A DNA stretch of 64,000 nt, from NCBI RefSeq assembly GCF_000312045.1, contig NZ_HE978634.1:553940-617939 (forward strand), in the 5' to 3' direction. The notes beneath the pieces were generated by a model, which searched no databases, was not told where the DNA came from, and worked only from the letters and a program-made list of their open reading frames with translations. The stretch's first letter is position 1. Every line of letters begins with the position of its first letter. Both the position numbers and the translations under genes were made by a program. This stretch comes from Noviherbaspirillum massiliense JC206 (GTDB taxonomy: Bacteria; Pseudomonadota; Gammaproteobacteria; Burkholderiales; Burkholderiaceae_D). Shown one piece after another: positions 62,963 through 64,000 of this stretch.

Positions 62963-63265
62963 CATTCCGTGTTCATGTTCAGGCGCGAAGGGAAGCGTTA
63001 TTGCTCGGAAATGAATTCTTGTGGCGAAGCAAAATTTTATCTGAATAACTGTTCTGGGGCGGGAATGAATAGGGATCGCGATGGCGTGCCGTATGAATTG
63101 CAGTTATGCCGTTGGTAATCTCTCATTTTTGTAGTTCTGCTATGGAAGTAATTTCAGAGGTTGCCAATTTTTCATTCAGGGAAATCCCCTTCATCATGCT
63201 GCCGGCAGAGCTCGGAAGAGTCGCGTGTGCATTCGATCGCAGATTGAACTAAGCTTGCGCGAATC
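62963..63265. other. intergenic region between fbp terminator and sirtuin gene
   Basis: About 300 bases, noticeably richer in A and T than its neighbours (for example CGAAGCAAAATTTTATC at about 63023-63039). No gene, repeat or clear promoter was identified. Confidence 0.4.
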
Positions 63266-64000
63266 ATGTATTCGCAAATCTTCGAAACCAGGGGCATCGC
63301 CGAACTGGCCTCCTTTATCGAACGTCATGCCCGCGTGCTGGTCTTGACCGGTGCCGGCATGAGCACGGCTTCCGGCATTCCGGATTACCGCGACCGGGAC
63401 GGTGTGCGGCGCGGCAAGGCGCCGATTCAAGGTCCGGAGTTCCGCACTTCCGATGCGGTGCGCAAGCGTTACTGGGCCCGCAGCATGGTCGGCTGGCCGG
63501 TTCTTGCGCAGGCAAGGCCCAATCCAGGGCATCGTGCTCTCGCTGCGCTGGAAGCGGAGGGGCGGATCGCAGCTCTCGTGACGCAGAATGTCGATGGCCT
63601 TCATCGGCATGCAGGAAGCAACAGTCTCGTCGAACTGCACGGCAATATCCATTTGGTTGCATGCCTGGAATGCGGCGCGCGCATCTCGCGCGAATTCATG
63701 CAGGAACTGCTGGAGGAAGCCAATCCGCACATGGCGAATGCGAGTGCGATGCCTGCTCCCGATGGCGATGCGCATCTTGAACCGGAATACCTGGAGGATT
63801 TCCATGTTCCGCATTGTCCGCACTGTGCGGGCATGCTCATGCCGGACGTGGTGTTCTTCGGCGACGGCGTGCCGCGTGCGCGGACCGAGCAGGTGAACCG
63901 GCAGCTGGAGCGCGCTGATGCGGTGCTGGTGGTAGGCTCTTCGCTGATGGTGTTTTCGGGTTATCGACTGTGCCGGGATGCCGCCGTGTCAGGCAAGCCG
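63266..64000 (+). CDS. NAD-dependent protein deacetylase, SIR2 family (partial, cut by window end)
   Basis: The first 245 residues of a sirtuin; the reading frame is open to the last base. NAD-binding TGAGMSTASGIPDYRDRDG (about residues 29-47), TQNVDGLHRHAG and ELHGN with the catalytic His (about 131), and the zinc site CLEC...CPHC (about 140-143 and 179-182, with a long His/Asp-rich insert between them), then MPDVVFFGDGVP and VVGSSLMVFSGYRLC. It would remove acetyl or other acyl groups from lysines using NAD. ATG at 63266 has no strong ribosome site. Confidence 0.9.
   Translation, partial: MYSQIFETRGIAELASFIERHARVLVLTGAGMSTASGIPDYRDRDGVRRGKAPIQGPEFRTSDAVRKRYWARSMVGWPVLAQARPNPGHRALAALEAEGRIAALVTQNVDGLHRHAGSNSLVELHGNIHLVACLECGARISREFMQELLEEANPHMANASAMPAPDGDAHLEPEYLEDFHVPHCPHCAGMLMPDVVFFGDGVPRARTEQVNRQLERADAVLVVGSSLMVFSGYRLCRDAAVSGKP

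Overview
The window looks like chromosomal DNA of a betaproteobacterium of the order Burkholderiales, most likely family Oxalobacteraceae (Herminiimonas/Noviherbaspirillum-like). The evidence is the gene content: a polyhydroxyalkanoate phasin, the rpsU-yqeY-dnaG-rpoD block with a Lys/Ala-rich extension on sigma-70, the purD-hemF-nadD-rsfS-rlmH-maf-rng string, YbiB, GluQRS, TrhO and single-subunit DnaE. The family assignment is inferred from protein character and gene order only. Most of the window is housekeeping DNA with high third-position GC, so the opposite strand carries many long spurious reading frames.

Layout. 1-1.7 kb: accessory DNA with a small orphan gene followed by a half attC-like motif, an unrecognised 470-base stretch, a UV-endonuclease-like gene and a partner of unknown function. 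1.8-8.1 kb: methyltransferase, RidA-like protein, small membrane proteins, a two-lipoprotein operon, a MipA/OmpV porin-like protein, a cold-shock/DUF1294 fusion and a secreted alpha/beta hydrolase. 8.2-11.2 kb: a phospholipase D-VTT fusion overlapping an endonuclease/exonuclease/phosphatase-family gene. 11.3-20.5 kb: phasin with a well-formed promoter and operator-like dyads, YbaK deacylase, plsY, a frameshifted tsaD, ybiB, a CPA2 antiporter next to a YbdK-type ligase, and a flavoprotein.

20.5-26.1 kb: the macromolecular synthesis operon, with promoter and two stem-loops after rpsU. 26.2-28.3 kb: two almost identical tRNA-Ile2(CAT) genes enclosing three small accessory genes. 28.8-38.7 kb: rhlE, gluQ, a pirin, trhO, dnaE, an acetyltransferase, and a DUF2917 gene divergent from a LysR regulator with a strong operator palindrome. 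38.9-43.1 kb: msbA, a polysialyltransferase-like glycosyltransferase and an O-antigen ligase, a likely cell-surface glycan group. 43.2-47.1 kb: a molybdate ABC transporter (modA, stand-alone TOBE protein, modB, modC) and an L-lactate dehydrogenase.

47.6-54.6 kb, minus strand: YebC-family regulator, then purD-hemF-nadD-rsfS-rlmH-maf-rng, mostly with overlapping or nearly touching ends. 54.9-58.1 kb, plus strand: EamA transporter, an SDR with an altered active site, methylglyoxal synthase with a native six-histidine tail, a quinone oxidoreductase and a 51-residue membrane protein. 58.4-64 kb: a DUF4136 lipoprotein, pepN, fbp and a sirtuin cut by the window end.

No CRISPR array, intact insertion sequence, prophage or rRNA was seen. 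The most notable items are the frameshift in tsaD, the tRNA-flanked insert, the phasin control region, the antiporter/YbdK pair, the PLD-VTT/EEP pair and the integron-cassette-like left edge. I saw nothing that clearly amounts to a wholly new multi-gene system.
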